Positions 8,451 to 17,407 of a stretch of DNA of 64,000 nt are shown piece after piece (the stretch's first letter is position 1; each line of letters opens with the position of its first letter). The position numbers and the translations under genes are program-made. Under the pieces are notes generated by a model. That model saw only the letters and a program-made list of their open reading frames with translations. It had not been told where the DNA came from and ran no database searches. Origin of the DNA: Planctomycetota bacterium (GTDB taxonomy: Bacteria > Planctomycetota > JAJSAM01 > JAJVHW01); NCBI GenBank assembly GCA_024280885.1, contig JAJRPF010000040.1, positions 1-64,000 of the forward strand, written 5' to 3'.

Positions 8451-10115
8451 TCAGGCCCCCGGAGACGCGCAGGCCAACGCGCGGAGAAAGCGCTCGCGGC
8501 GAGCGCGCAGCAGGCTCGCGCCGAGGCCGATTCCGAGCCCAAGTGCCGCGAGCCCGAGCACGCAACCGAGCGTGACTCCCGCCGTCCCTCTGAGGCCGTG
8601 GAACGCGTACGCGACGGGGAGCGTCGCGCCGAGCGCCAGCCCGGCCGCCCCAACGCCACCGACGAGCCCGGCGAGACCCGTACGCGCCGACGGCGTACCG
8701 CCGTTCGAGGCCGTCGAACGCCCAGGCCAAATCGTCGCCGTGACGATCCCCGCCCCGGTCCCGGCGCAACCGGCGGCAACCCCCTCGATGCCAGCGCGCA
8801 CGGTGAGTGCTGCGACATCGCTCGCCCCGCTCGCCAGCCCCGCCATGAGCACAGCTGCCGCGGTCGCCACTCCGAGCAGCGGCGCGAACAAGAGCGCCCA
8901 CGCAATCGCCTTCGACGCCACGAACTCCAGCTCGCGTACGGGCAACGACAGCACGTGAGCGGCGCCCCCACCGTCGGTACCCGCCATGCGCGTCGCGAGC
9001 CCGGACTGAGCGACCACGACGAGGTGCGCGGCGAGTGCCAGAGCCGGAAGCGCGCGCGCGAGCCGCGCCGCCGACGTCGCATCGCCTCGGGCGAACCAGG
9101 CGGCAGCCGCGACTGCGGCGAGTGGGGCCAGCGCAAGTGCGGCATGCCGCAGAACGAGGATATGCAATCCACGCTCTCGAAGAAGGAGCGCAACGTCCTT
9201 CGCGAGCAGCGCCCCCAGCCACTCCCCAAGCCGCCCACCGAGAGGCCCGCGCAGATCGAGACGGAGCAGAGGACGCACCCGCCCCGGATGAGCGCGCGCA
9301 TCGACGGGCGGCCAGGCGGTCGCGAGCAGACCAGGCGCATTCCACACGACCCACGCGACGAGCGCGGGTGCGACCACGAGCGGCCACCACGTCAGCAGAC
9401 CAGCCGCGTCGAGCGGCGCGACGAGCCATCGCGACGGCAGCAGAGCCGCGCCTTCGTGACCGCGATGGAGCGCCGCCAGCGCATCGGCGAGCCCACTCTC
9501 CGCATTCGCTGGCACACCGCGCGAGAGCGACCCGATCGAGACGAGAGTGGCAGCGATGATCGCCGTCCGGAAGAGGCCTGCTCCACGCCGGTGCGCCGTG
9601 AGCAACGCGAACATGACGCCCGCGACGAGCGCGACCACGGAGAGCGCCGTCGCGAGGACGAGCGCGAGCATCGCGACGGCAACGCCGTGCGCGGCGCCGA
9701 GACCACACGCGGCACCGGCAGAGAGGACGATTGCCGGCCCCACCGGAGCCGCGAGCGCCTCCCGTGCAGCCGCCGCGATGAGTGCGACGCGCGCATCGAC
9801 CGGGGCCGCCGTGGCACGCGCAAGAGCCGTGATCCGCGTCGTCGGGCCACCAGCAGTCGGAGAAACCAGACCGGCCGCGAACGCCGCGGCCAAGAGGAGA
9901 TCGACGGCGCCGGCCGCGGCATCAGGCGATCCGCCGACGGCAAGCCCGTGCACCGCGACGGCAAGCGCAACAGCGCCGAGCGCAAGCAACGCGACGAGCA
10001 ACGCGGATCCCGTCGAGGAGGTCAGGACTGCGACGCGTCCCGTCCCGAGCGCACGTCGCCCGGCGGCCAGATCCGCGCGGATCAGCGCCGCCGCACTCGA
10101 GAGACTCGCTCTCAC
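8451..10115 (-). CDS. ABC transporter permease, ABC-2-like
   Basis: 554 residues, extremely rich in Ala, Leu and Val, with roughly ten hydrophobic segments separated by short Arg-rich loops. There is no ATPase motif. It overlaps the ABC ATPase gene by four bases (GTGA), so the two subunits are translationally coupled and form one exporter. The GTG at 10115 is chosen for that overlap; another GTG at 10124 is in frame. The pair looks like the ATPase-plus-permease exporters that move lipids, drugs or peptides, but the substrate cannot be predicted. Confidence 0.82.
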   Translation of the reverse strand: MRASLSSAAALIRADLAAGRRALGTGRVAVLTSSTGSALLVALLALGAVALAVAVHGLAVGGSPDAAAGAVDLLLAAAFAAGLVSPTAGGPTTRITALARATAAPVDARVALIAAAAREALAAPVGPAIVLSAGAACGLGAAHGVAVAMLALVLATALSVVALVAGVMFALLTAHRRGAGLFRTAIIAATLVSIGSLSRGVPANAESGLADALAALHRGHEGAALLPSRWLVAPLDAAGLLTWWPLVVAPALVAWVVWNAPGLLATAWPPVDARAHPGRVRPLLRLDLRGPLGGRLGEWLGALLAKDVALLLRERGLHILVLRHAALALAPLAAVAAAAWFARGDATSAARLARALPALALAAHLVVVAQSGLATRMAGTDGGGAAHVLSLPVRELEFVASKAIAWALLFAPLLGVATAAAVLMAGLASGASDVAALTVRAGIEGVAAGCAGTGAGIVTATIWPGRSTASNGGTPSARTGLAGLVGGVGAAGLALGATLPVAYAFHGLRGTAGVTLGCVLGLAALGLGIGLGASLLRARRERFLRALACASPGA

Positions 10116-10894
10116 CGCAACCACTCGGGAGCACGACCGGGAGGCGCGCGTCCGACAAGCTTCAAGAAGACATCCTCCAGCGCGTCGCTTGGACCGCAGC
10201 CGGCCAGCTGACGCAACTCGACGACGCTGCCCTGCGCCCGCACGCGGCCGTGGTGCACGATCACGATGCGATCACAGAGTCGTTCGACGGTGTCCAGCGC
10301 ATGCGAAGAGACGAGCACGGCGCGCCCGCCATCGGCAAGGTCGCGCACGACGCGACGCACCACCGCCGCCGCCACCGGATCGAGCGCCGCGAGCGGTTCG
10401 TCGAGCAGGAGTACGCGCGGCGCATGGACAAGCGCTGCGGCCAAGAGGACCTTGCGCCGCATGCCGGTCGAGTATCCGCCCGCAACGCGCGAACGCGCCT
10501 CCGCGTCCAGCTCGAAGAGCTCCAGAAGGTCGCTCGCCCGTGACGTGGCGTCGGCGATCGAGAGTCCGTGCAGGCGCCCGGTGAGCGTGACAATCTCCGA
10601 CCCGGTGAGTCGCTCGAAGGTCTCGCCTCCGGGCGGCATGACGCCGACCAATCGCTTGACGCCAAGCGGATCGCGCGCCGCGTCGATGCCGAGTACGGAC
10701 GCCATCCCGCGCGTCGGTCGGAGCGCGCCACTCAGAAGCGCGATCGCAGTGGACTTGCCGGCGCCGTTCTGCCCGACAAGGCCGAGCACTTCGCCCGAAC
10801 GCACCTCGAGATCGAGTCCGTCGAGCCCGGCGATGTCTCCCGGGTAGACCTTCGCCAGGTCACGTGCGACGACGGCCGGCGGCCCCGGCGTCAA
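10112..10894 (-). CDS. ABC transporter ATP-binding subunit
   Basis: 260 residues with a full ABC set: Walker A GQNGAGKST, a divergent signature GGYSTGMRRK, Walker B VLLLDEP, D-loop LAALD and H-loop SSHALD. The signature is typical of the CcmA/ABC-2 exporter branch. The start is TTG at 10894, inside a TTGA overlap with the stop of the methyltransferase gene, preferred over the open frame further upstream, which lies wholly inside that gene. It couples in the same way to the permease downstream. Confidence 0.9.
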   Translation of the reverse strand: MTPGPPAVVARDLAKVYPGDIAGLDGLDLEVRSGEVLGLVGQNGAGKSTAIALLSGALRPTRGMASVLGIDAARDPLGVKRLVGVMPPGGETFERLTGSEIVTLTGRLHGLSIADATSRASDLLELFELDAEARSRVAGGYSTGMRRKVLLAAALVHAPRVLLLDEPLAALDPVAAAVVRRVVRDLADGGRAVLVSSHALDTVERLCDRIVIVHHGRVRAQGSVVELRQLAGCGPSDALEDVFLKLVGRAPPGRAPEWLR

Positions 10895-11673
10895 CTCGGA
10901 GCACCCCCACGCGAGAGCCACGAGAGCAGCACCGCCCCGGCGATGGCGACGTTCAGGCTCTCGGTGCGCCCACACTGCGGTACAGCGACGCGGCGCGTGA
11001 CGCGTGCGAGGACCTCGTCGGACAGCCCGCCCCCCTCGTTCCCGACTGCCAACATGCAGCGCGTCGGGGGCTGTGGCGTGTCGTAGATCGACTCTCCCGC
11101 GGCGTCGGCAGCCCAAATCTCACCGCCGACCGCCACGTACGCCTCAAGCGGCAGGACGTCGTCTTCCCCGGGCGCCGGTTGGACCAGCGAGAGATGGAAA
11201 TGGGCACCTTGGCCCGCGCGCACAACCTTCCCGGACCAGAGATCCACCGTGCCACGGAGCGCGACCACGCCACGTGCGCCGAAGGCCTCGGCGGAGCGCA
11301 AGAGAGTGCCGACGTTGCCCGGGTCCTGAATGCGGTCGAGCAGGAGCCAGAGCCCCGGATCGGCGTGTGCATCGACCGGCGTGTCGGGCTCGGGGATGAC
11401 GGCGACCAATCCCTGCGGCGTGCGCGTCTCGGCAATCTCCTGCAGATCGCGAGGCGAGAGCAGATGCACGCGGGCGCCGCGGGAGAGAAGTTCGTCGGCA
11501 ATGGATTGAACCGACTCCGACTTCGTCTCCTCGGATACGAAGACATCGAGCGGCACGAGACCCGCGCGCAGCGCCTCGCGAACAACGTGCGGCCCCTCTG
11601 CGAGAAAGTGCCCTGCACGACGTCGATTGCGCGACTGCAGGAGCTTGCGGGCGCGGGTCAATGCAGCGCTCAT
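10891..11673 (-). CDS. SpoU/TrmH-family RNA 2'-O-methyltransferase
   Basis: 260 residues. The N-terminal 100 residues resemble the L30e-like substrate-binding domain of the RlmB/TrmH group (FLAEGPHVVREAL). The knotted SPOUT domain has all three motifs: DRIQDPGNVGTLLRSAEA, AVGNEGGGLSDEV and SLNVAIAGAVLL. It uses S-adenosylmethionine to methylate ribose 2'-OH in rRNA or tRNA; the exact nucleotide is unknown. It starts in an ATGA overlap with the pseudouridine synthase upstream and ends in a TTGA overlap with the ABC ATPase, so four genes form one transcript. Confidence 0.93.
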   Translation of the reverse strand: MSAALTRARKLLQSRNRRRAGHFLAEGPHVVREALRAGLVPLDVFVSEETKSESVQSIADELLSRGARVHLLSPRDLQEIAETRTPQGLVAVIPEPDTPVDAHADPGLWLLLDRIQDPGNVGTLLRSAEAFGARGVVALRGTVDLWSGKVVRAGQGAHFHLSLVQPAPGEDDVLPLEAYVAVGGEIWAADAAGESIYDTPQPPTRCMLAVGNEGGGLSDEVLARVTRRVAVPQCGRTESLNVAIAGAVLLSWLSRGGAPS

Positions 11674-12719
11674 GACGCTTCCTCCTCGGGAACGATGGTA
11701 CGGGCTGTGGCAGCGCCGCCCAGTGCATCGACGGCGTGCTGCAAGTCGGCCGGCAACGGCGCCTCGACGACATACAGTTCCCCGGTGGTCGGGTGCACGA
11801 GTTCGAGACGCGTGGAATGCAACGCGACGCGATCGAGGATCGACGGCTCGTCCGGATCGCGATCGGCGGCCCGTCGTCCGCGGAGTTCGGACAGGAACAC
11901 AGGGCGCCGTCCGCCATACGTATCGTCGGCTAGAAGCGGATGCCCAATGTGCGCGGCGTGGACGCGAATCTGATGCGTCCGCCCGGTGCGCGGGAAGAAG
12001 CGCACGAGCTGCGCGCCGCCGAAGTCCCGCTCGACTCTCCAGTCGGTGCGACTCGGCAGCCCTTCCTCGCGGACGACGAGCCGCGGCCAGCCCTCGGTGC
12101 GATGCAGGATCGGCGCCTCGATCGTGCCCTCATCGCGATCCATGCGGCCCTCGACAATGGCCAGATATTCCTTCTTGACGGTCCGCGCCTCGAACTGCAG
12201 CGAGACGTGCGCCTTCCAGCGCTCGGAGAACGCGAAGAGGAGCACTCCGGACGTCTCCTTATCGATGCGATGACAGATGTGCGGCACGCGATCGTTCGCC
12301 GGGTTGGCGGTGTCACGAAAGCGCGCGTGCAGCGCCGAGAGAACATTCGTCAGCATGTGCCCGCTGGTCGGGTGGACGACGATGCCCGGTCGCTTGTTGA
12401 TCGCGATCAGCTGGCCGTCGTCGCGGAGCACTTCGATCGGGATCTCGCCGGGATCGATCACGTCGTCTTCGGGCGGGATCTCGATCACAACGCGGTCCTG
12501 GTCCTTCAAACGGATCGACGACTTCCGCCGCACGCGGCCGTTCACGGCGACGAGTCCTTCGGTGATCATCGTCTGCAACTGGTTACGGCTGCGCCAGCGC
12601 ACACGCATCACCATGAAGCGATCGAGCCGCATCCCATCCTGAGGCAATTCGACGACCAGACTCCAATGCGTACGCGGCTTGGAGAGGTCGGCGTAGAGGC
12701 GCGGCTGACGAGAGCCCAT
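11670..12719 (-). CDS. RluA/RluD-family pseudouridine synthase
   Basis: 349 residues. An N-terminal S4 RNA-binding domain (RLDRFMVMRVRWRSRNQLQ, LVAVNGRVRRKSS) precedes the catalytic domain with the active-site Asp in ICHRIDKETSGVLLFA and the conserved GRTHQIRVHAAHIGHPL. It isomerises uridines in rRNA or tRNA. The ATG at 12719 has an AGAAG-type ribosome site; a GTG at 12743 would add eight residues without one. It heads the four-gene overlapping run with the SpoU enzyme, so two RNA modifiers are made together. Confidence 0.93.
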   Translation of the reverse strand: MGSRQPRLYADLSKPRTHWSLVVELPQDGMRLDRFMVMRVRWRSRNQLQTMITEGLVAVNGRVRRKSSIRLKDQDRVVIEIPPEDDVIDPGEIPIEVLRDDGQLIAINKRPGIVVHPTSGHMLTNVLSALHARFRDTANPANDRVPHICHRIDKETSGVLLFAFSERWKAHVSLQFEARTVKKEYLAIVEGRMDRDEGTIEAPILHRTEGWPRLVVREEGLPSRTDWRVERDFGGAQLVRFFPRTGRTHQIRVHAAHIGHPLLADDTYGGRRPVFLSELRGRRAADRDPDEPSILDRVALHSTRLELVHPTTGELYVVEAPLPADLQHAVDALGGAATARTIVPEEEAS

Positions 12720-12762
12720 CAGGTGCTTCTCGCAGGTGCGCACGGAGCGGCCGCAAGACGCA

Positions 12763-13896
12763 TCACGTGATGACCTTGTCCAAGCGCGCGATCCCCACGG
12801 CGCCGAAGAACACGGGGCCGATCCACGACGCGATGAGCGGGTTCACGGCACCACGCGCGCCCATCTCCTGGAAGAACAGGTTGAACGCCATGTAGACGAT
12901 GCAACAGCCGAACGCGACGGCGAGCCCGGCCGCAATCGAGCGCTGGCCGGGACGCGCGACGAAGGGCAATCCCATGAGCAGGAGAATGAAGTTGGCGAGC
13001 GGCCGCGTCCGGCGCGAGTAGAGCTGCATCGAGAGTTCGCTGTACTTGTCGGGATAGAGCGCACGCAGCTCTCGGAGCTTCGCGCTGGAGAGGGCCTCGA
13101 CCTTCTCCTCGGCGAGCACGTCGAGTTGTGTCGGGGTGATATCGAACGCGATCGGCTCATCGGGTGGCAGCAGGAGTTCCTCGTGCAGTCGTCCCTCGTC
13201 ATCCTTGCCGTAGGGGGTCAGCCGTCCCCCCACGGGGAACCACCCGACGTGGCCGTCCGACTCGCGGCGCCGGTAGACGAGTGCATCGGCCTGGAACACG
13301 CCCCCGGGAAGGCCTCCGGTCGCATCCGCGAAGTGGAGGGCACGCACGCCGCCTAGTCGCAGGTCATCGCGGAACCAGCGCTCCACGATGAACGTGTTCT
13401 GTGCGTCGCGGAGATGCGGGACCTTCTCGCCCCTGGCCGTCTTCTCGCCCTCCATCCGACGCTCGACTGCCTCGACCTGCGCTATCGACCTCGGCACAAC
13501 GACCTCCTCCGCGACAAGGAGCACGCCGGTGATGACGATCGCGGAGAGGTACACAGGAAGCAGAATGCGATGCAAGCTGCGGCCGGCTGAGATCATCGGT
13601 GCGAGTTCGTTGTGGCGCGTGAACGTCATCAAGCATGCGATGGCAGCGAAGAGCGTGAGGTAGGGCGCGAAGAGCACCGAGAAGCTCGGAATTCGATTGA
13701 GATAGAATTGAAGTCCCAATGCGAGCGCCGAAGCGCCCTCCGGATGTCTCTCGTGCGCTTCGACGAAGTCGCCGAGCCGACCGACACCGTCCACGACGAT
13801 GAAGAGCATCACGAAACCCAGCAGGCAGATGCCGTAGATGCCGAGGAACCGTCGCCCCACGTAGCGGTCCATCGTGCTGAATATGTTGAACCTCAT
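12763..13896 (-). CDS. lptG: LPS export permease LptG
   Basis: 377 residues of the YjgP/YjgQ family. It opens MRFNIFSTMDRYVGRRF, then has paired N-terminal transmembrane helices, a periplasmic beta-jellyroll region (about 100-250) and three C-terminal helices with PLANFILLLMGLPF. With LptF and the LptB ATPase, which is not in this window, it pulls lipopolysaccharide out of the inner membrane toward the LptC/A/D bridge. Start at ATG 13896 in an ATGA overlap with lptF. Called LptG for its second position and DRY-type start. Confidence 0.9.
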   Translation of the reverse strand: MRFNIFSTMDRYVGRRFLGIYGICLLGFVMLFIVVDGVGRLGDFVEAHERHPEGASALALGLQFYLNRIPSFSVLFAPYLTLFAAIACLMTFTRHNELAPMISAGRSLHRILLPVYLSAIVITGVLLVAEEVVVPRSIAQVEAVERRMEGEKTARGEKVPHLRDAQNTFIVERWFRDDLRLGGVRALHFADATGGLPGGVFQADALVYRRRESDGHVGWFPVGGRLTPYGKDDEGRLHEELLLPPDEPIAFDITPTQLDVLAEEKVEALSSAKLRELRALYPDKYSELSMQLYSRRTRPLANFILLLMGLPFVARPGQRSIAAGLAVAFGCCIVYMAFNLFFQEMGARGAVNPLIASWIGPVFFGAVGIARLDKVIT

Positions 13897-15089
13897 GCGC
13901 GCACCACGCGCGCGAGGAACCAGAGCCCCGCGACGACCAGCGCCGCGTCTGCGCCGAGGAGCGCCACAGGCGCGGGGAGTTGCCCGGACTCCGCCAGACC
14001 CTGACCGAAACGCAGGAGTGGGTAGAACACCGGCAGCGCGATCACGAGCGCCAGCAGGAATGCCGACGCGCGACTCCCGCGCGCACTCCAGAGGCCGAGT
14101 GGTGCGCCGAGAAGTCCGAACGCGAACGGCGCGAGCCCCATCGCGATCCGGCGCCAGAACTCTGCTTCCCACTCCAGCACGACGTCGCGCTTCGTCGAGC
14201 CCCGTCGCATCCGATATCCCAGTTCCGCGGCGCTCATGGTCGAGCGCTTCTTCGCCTCCTCGAGCGGTGACGTGTCGAGCAGCATGTCGAGCGCAATCGC
14301 GATGGTATTCTCGGCCATCTCGACCATGAGCCCGTCGGCTGGGAACTGCACATGCTCTAGGCGCATGACGAGTGCGTCGGTCTCCGCATCGTAGAAGAGC
14401 CAGGCGCGGTCCGCCCGCACGATGCCGCCACCCGAGAGCGCGTCCGGCAGTCCCCCGGTGCGCTTCTTCCGACCATCGGCTCGGACCTTTGCGGGCGCGA
14501 TCGAGATGACCACGTTGACGAATGCGCCATCCGGCGCCCGCTCCGCAGCCGACAGGTGAAAGCTGTCGCCCGCCTCGATCGTCGTCTTGGTGCCGTCTTC
14601 GAGCGCCTGCACGAGGGTCAACAGGTGATCGCGTGCGACGCGGCGCTGCTCCAGCTTCGCCCACGGAAGCACGTCGGTGTTCAGCCAGACGGAGAAGACG
14701 GCGAGAATGCCGCCGAGCGCCACCGCAGGGGCAATGGCATGCCACGGATGCAGGCCACCCATACGGAAGGCGGTGAACTCGTTGTCATCCGAGAAGCGCC
14801 CGTACGTCAACAGACAGGCCACCAGGAACGAGAGTGGCACCGTGATGGGAAACGCCTCGGGCAGGATGAACGGCATGCCCTTCAGCATCGCGAGTAGGCC
14901 CAGATCCGGCGCGCGGTGGATGAACTGCAGCAGCAACCCCGCGCCCACGACCGAGGTCACGATCGCGAGGAGCAAGGCGAAACTGGCGAGCAGCTCACGG
15001 AAGATGTAGCGCTGGAGGCGGATCCGGGGGGTCTCCTGACGGTGCGCCTGATGAGTGACGAGTGGCGTCCACCCATTGTGGCCGTTCAA
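13893..15089 (-). CDS. lptF: LPS export permease LptF
   Basis: 398 residues, YjgP/YjgQ family. RLQRYIFRELLASF begins the first helix; a periplasmic region with EDGTKTTIEAGDSFHL follows; and GLAPFAFGLLGAPLGL marks the third-from-last helix. The start is TTG at 15089. There is no other plausible start before the first helix, so the N-terminus is uncertain by up to 20 residues. Only about 85 bases separate it from the divergent MsbA-like gene, so the two probably share a control region. Confidence 0.9.
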   Translation of the reverse strand: MNGHNGWTPLVTHQAHRQETPRIRLQRYIFRELLASFALLLAIVTSVVGAGLLLQFIHRAPDLGLLAMLKGMPFILPEAFPITVPLSFLVACLLTYGRFSDDNEFTAFRMGGLHPWHAIAPAVALGGILAVFSVWLNTDVLPWAKLEQRRVARDHLLTLVQALEDGTKTTIEAGDSFHLSAAERAPDGAFVNVVISIAPAKVRADGRKKRTGGLPDALSGGGIVRADRAWLFYDAETDALVMRLEHVQFPADGLMVEMAENTIAIALDMLLDTSPLEEAKKRSTMSAAELGYRMRRGSTKRDVVLEWEAEFWRRIAMGLAPFAFGLLGAPLGLWSARGSRASAFLLALVIALPVFYPLLRFGQGLAESGQLPAPVALLGADAALVVAGLWFLARVVRA

Positions 15090-15173
15090 CGGCCATTCAG
15101 GCTCATCAGTTCACGCCTGGGTGAAATGCGCGTGCGGCGGTCCTCCGACTGGCGCGTACCCTCGGCGCGTCCG

Positions 15174-17009
15174 ATGAGTGCCTCTCGCCCCGAGCCTGTC
15201 GTCCCCGCCCGCACCACCCTGCGCAGGCTCCTCACATTCGTGTACCCGCATCGCGTAGGAGTGGCGCTCGGCACGCTCCTCGGGCTCGCGGCCGCCGGCC
15301 TCGGCACGGGCTCCGTGGCCTCGCTCGCCCCCATACTGAACGTCGTCTTCGAGAAAGATGGCGTCGAACGCACACTCGACGTCCTGCGGAAAGGCGGTGC
15401 CGTCGGCCGCGAGGCCGCGGAGTTCGCTTCCGCGTACGCGGATGGCGACGCGATGCGGCTCCTCGGGCTCCTGCTGATCGGGTTGATTGGCATCGCACTC
15501 GTGAACGCCGCAGTCACATTCGGCCACAAGTACGTCGCGGAGATCGTCACGACCCGCACGCAACTCGACCTGGCCGAGGCGCTCTTCGACCGGCTGACGC
15601 AGCACGACGAGGGCACGCTGGCTCGGCTCGGTATGGGCAACCTGACGGCCCGCTTCAGCTACGACCTCGACATGTCCGGTAAGGCCATCACGACAATGAT
15701 CGGCACGCTGGTCCTCTCTCCGGCCCGCTTCGTGTTCGCGCTGGGTGCAGCCGTCGCGCTGTCCTGGCAACTCACGCTCGCCTCGCTCGTGCTCGTGCCG
15801 CCCGTCGGCCTCTTCGCGAACTACCTGGGTCGCCGCATCCGACGCGCCGCCGAGGGCATGCTCGAGGAGCGTGCGGGGCTGCTCTCGCGCGTGCAGGAGA
15901 CGGTCCACGCACTGCCGGTCGTGCAGATCTACGGACGCGAAGCCGCCGAGCAGGCGCGTTTCCGCACCGCGACGGCGCGCGTCTTCGGATGGGCGAAGCG
16001 CCTGGCGCGACTCGAGTCCGCCAGCGATCCGAGTCTGCAGGTGGCCGAGATTCTCGGGATCGCACCACTGCTCTACTTCGGAGGACTGCTCGTCAGCCGC
16101 GGCGAACTCTCGGTGGGGACCTTCCTGACCGTCTTCTTCCTGCTCGCCGCCGCGTGGAGCCCGCTCCGCAAGGTGATCGGCGCCGCGAGCCGGTTGCAGG
16201 GCGGCGTCGCGGGGGCGCAGCGCATCTTCGACACGATCGACCTCACTCCAGCCGTGACGGAACGTCCAGACGCCCGCGAACTCCCGCCACTCGCCGACGC
16301 CGTCGCGTGGACAGACGTGCGCGTCGTCTACCCGGACGGCCGGGTCGCGCTCGACGGCGTGACCCTGCACGCCCCCGCCGGAAAGACAACCGCTCTCGTC
16401 GGGCCGTCCGGCGCCGGCAAGACGACCCTCCTGCACACGTTGCCGCGTCTCATCGACCCCACCGAGGGCGCCGCGTCGCTGGACGGAGAAGACGTGCGCA
16501 CGTCCACTCTCACAGGTCTGCGAGGCAGGATGGCCCTGGTCACGCAGGACGCGCGGCTCTTCGGCGGCACACTCGCCGACAACGTCGCGTACGCGCGCCC
16601 CAACGCGTCGCAGGCGGAACTCGCGGCGGCGAGCGCCGTCTCCCGCGTGGACGAGATCGTGGCGCGCCTGCCCGAGGGTTGGGAGACGGTTCTCGACGAA
16701 GGCGGCGGCGGTCTCTCGGGCGGCGAACGTCAGCGCGTCGCCATCGCCCGCGCCGTCCTCCGCGATCCGGAGCTCCTGCTCCTCGACGAGCCGACGTCTG
16801 CGCTCGACCCCGAGAACGAGCGCCTCGTCCGAGCCGCGCCCACCGAACTCAGCCGCGGCCGCACCACGATCGTGGTGGCCCACCGCCGCGAGACCGTCCT
16901 CGCGGCCGACCATGTCGTTGTCCTGCGCGCGGGGAGAGTCGAGGCCGAGGGCACGCCGGCCGAAGTCACCGAGGCGTCCGCCACGTTCCGCGAACTCTTC
17001 GGTGCGTGA
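15174..17009 (+). CDS. MsbA-like lipid A/multidrug ABC exporter
   Basis: 611 residues, a half-transporter with fused domains. Six transmembrane helices occupy about the first 330 residues, then an ATPase with Walker A GPSGAGKTT, Q-loop VTQDARLFGGTL, signature LSGGERQR, Walker B LLLLDEPTSALD and H-loop VVAHRR. MsbA flips lipid A core across the inner membrane. The divergent lptFG neighbours support that role, but many exporters share this architecture. The ATG at 15174 puts the usual short cytoplasmic stretch before the first helix; an ATG at 15126 is also in frame. Confidence 0.88.
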   Translation: MSASRPEPVVPARTTLRRLLTFVYPHRVGVALGTLLGLAAAGLGTGSVASLAPILNVVFEKDGVERTLDVLRKGGAVGREAAEFASAYADGDAMRLLGLLLIGLIGIALVNAAVTFGHKYVAEIVTTRTQLDLAEALFDRLTQHDEGTLARLGMGNLTARFSYDLDMSGKAITTMIGTLVLSPARFVFALGAAVALSWQLTLASLVLVPPVGLFANYLGRRIRRAAEGMLEERAGLLSRVQETVHALPVVQIYGREAAEQARFRTATARVFGWAKRLARLESASDPSLQVAEILGIAPLLYFGGLLVSRGELSVGTFLTVFFLLAAAWSPLRKVIGAASRLQGGVAGAQRIFDTIDLTPAVTERPDARELPPLADAVAWTDVRVVYPDGRVALDGVTLHAPAGKTTALVGPSGAGKTTLLHTLPRLIDPTEGAASLDGEDVRTSTLTGLRGRMALVTQDARLFGGTLADNVAYARPNASQAELAAASAVSRVDEIVARLPEGWETVLDEGGGGLSGGERQRVAIARAVLRDPELLLLDEPTSALDPENERLVRAAPTELSRGRTTIVVAHRRETVLAADHVVVLRAGRVEAEGTPAEVTEASATFRELFGA

Positions 17010-17090
17010 CGTTTGGGGCGTCTGACTCTCGGAGTGCCTGAAATCTCGATGCACCAGGAACTCTGAGCGCCGGAGTGCGTCCATGGGGGC

Positions 17091-17246
17091 ATGAGACGAG
17101 AACCCAACCTCGCCGCGTTTCCGACGCGCGCACGCAGCAGCGCGCGACGGGCCGTCTTCGTGGTCGCCGTGCTTCTCGCCGCAACGCCTTGGACCGCGTT
17201 CGCCCTGACGCAGATCACCTCTCCCGGCGTCGGAGTGATCAGTTGA
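17091..17246 (+). CDS. possible small membrane or secreted protein, 51 residues
   Basis: An ATG frame encodes a basic start (MRREPN, then ARSSARRA) and a hydrophobic segment VFVVAVLLAATPWTAFA, a good signal peptide or anchor, ending at TGA 17244. Beyond that stop the same frame stays open for 32 more codons, to a TGA near 17343. A short 5-bp GC hairpin lies at 17260-17272. No strong ribosome site is seen. It could be a degraded secreted gene with a nonsense change. The rest of 17010-17407 shows nothing. Confidence 0.35.
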   Translation: MRREPNLAAFPTRARSSARRAVFVVAVLLAATPWTAFALTQITSPGVGVIS

Positions 17247-17407
17247 AGCCGCACACTGCCCCCCGTCGGGGGACTCAAGACCGCTCCACCGAGCACGCTC
17301 GCCGAGATCGAGGCGCCAGCACCGGACCCGGGCGCGGACCGCTGACGACCACCGCCCGCCCTCGTCGCTGCTGATCCCGTGCCGCTCGTTCCGGTACCGT
17401 CTCCCGC

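Noticed and set aside
8232-10211. Plus-strand open frame of 659 codons over the ABC permease
   Set aside because: Arg-rich shadow of a membrane protein whose helices read clearly on the other strand.
11117-12762. CRISPR array or tRNA gene near the RNA-modification genes, and elsewhere
   Set aside because: No regular direct repeats and no tRNA-like arms were found anywhere in the window.
17260-17272. Selenocysteine insertion hairpin after TGA 17244
   Set aside because: A 5-bp stem with a 3-base loop is too small and no selenoprotein family matches.
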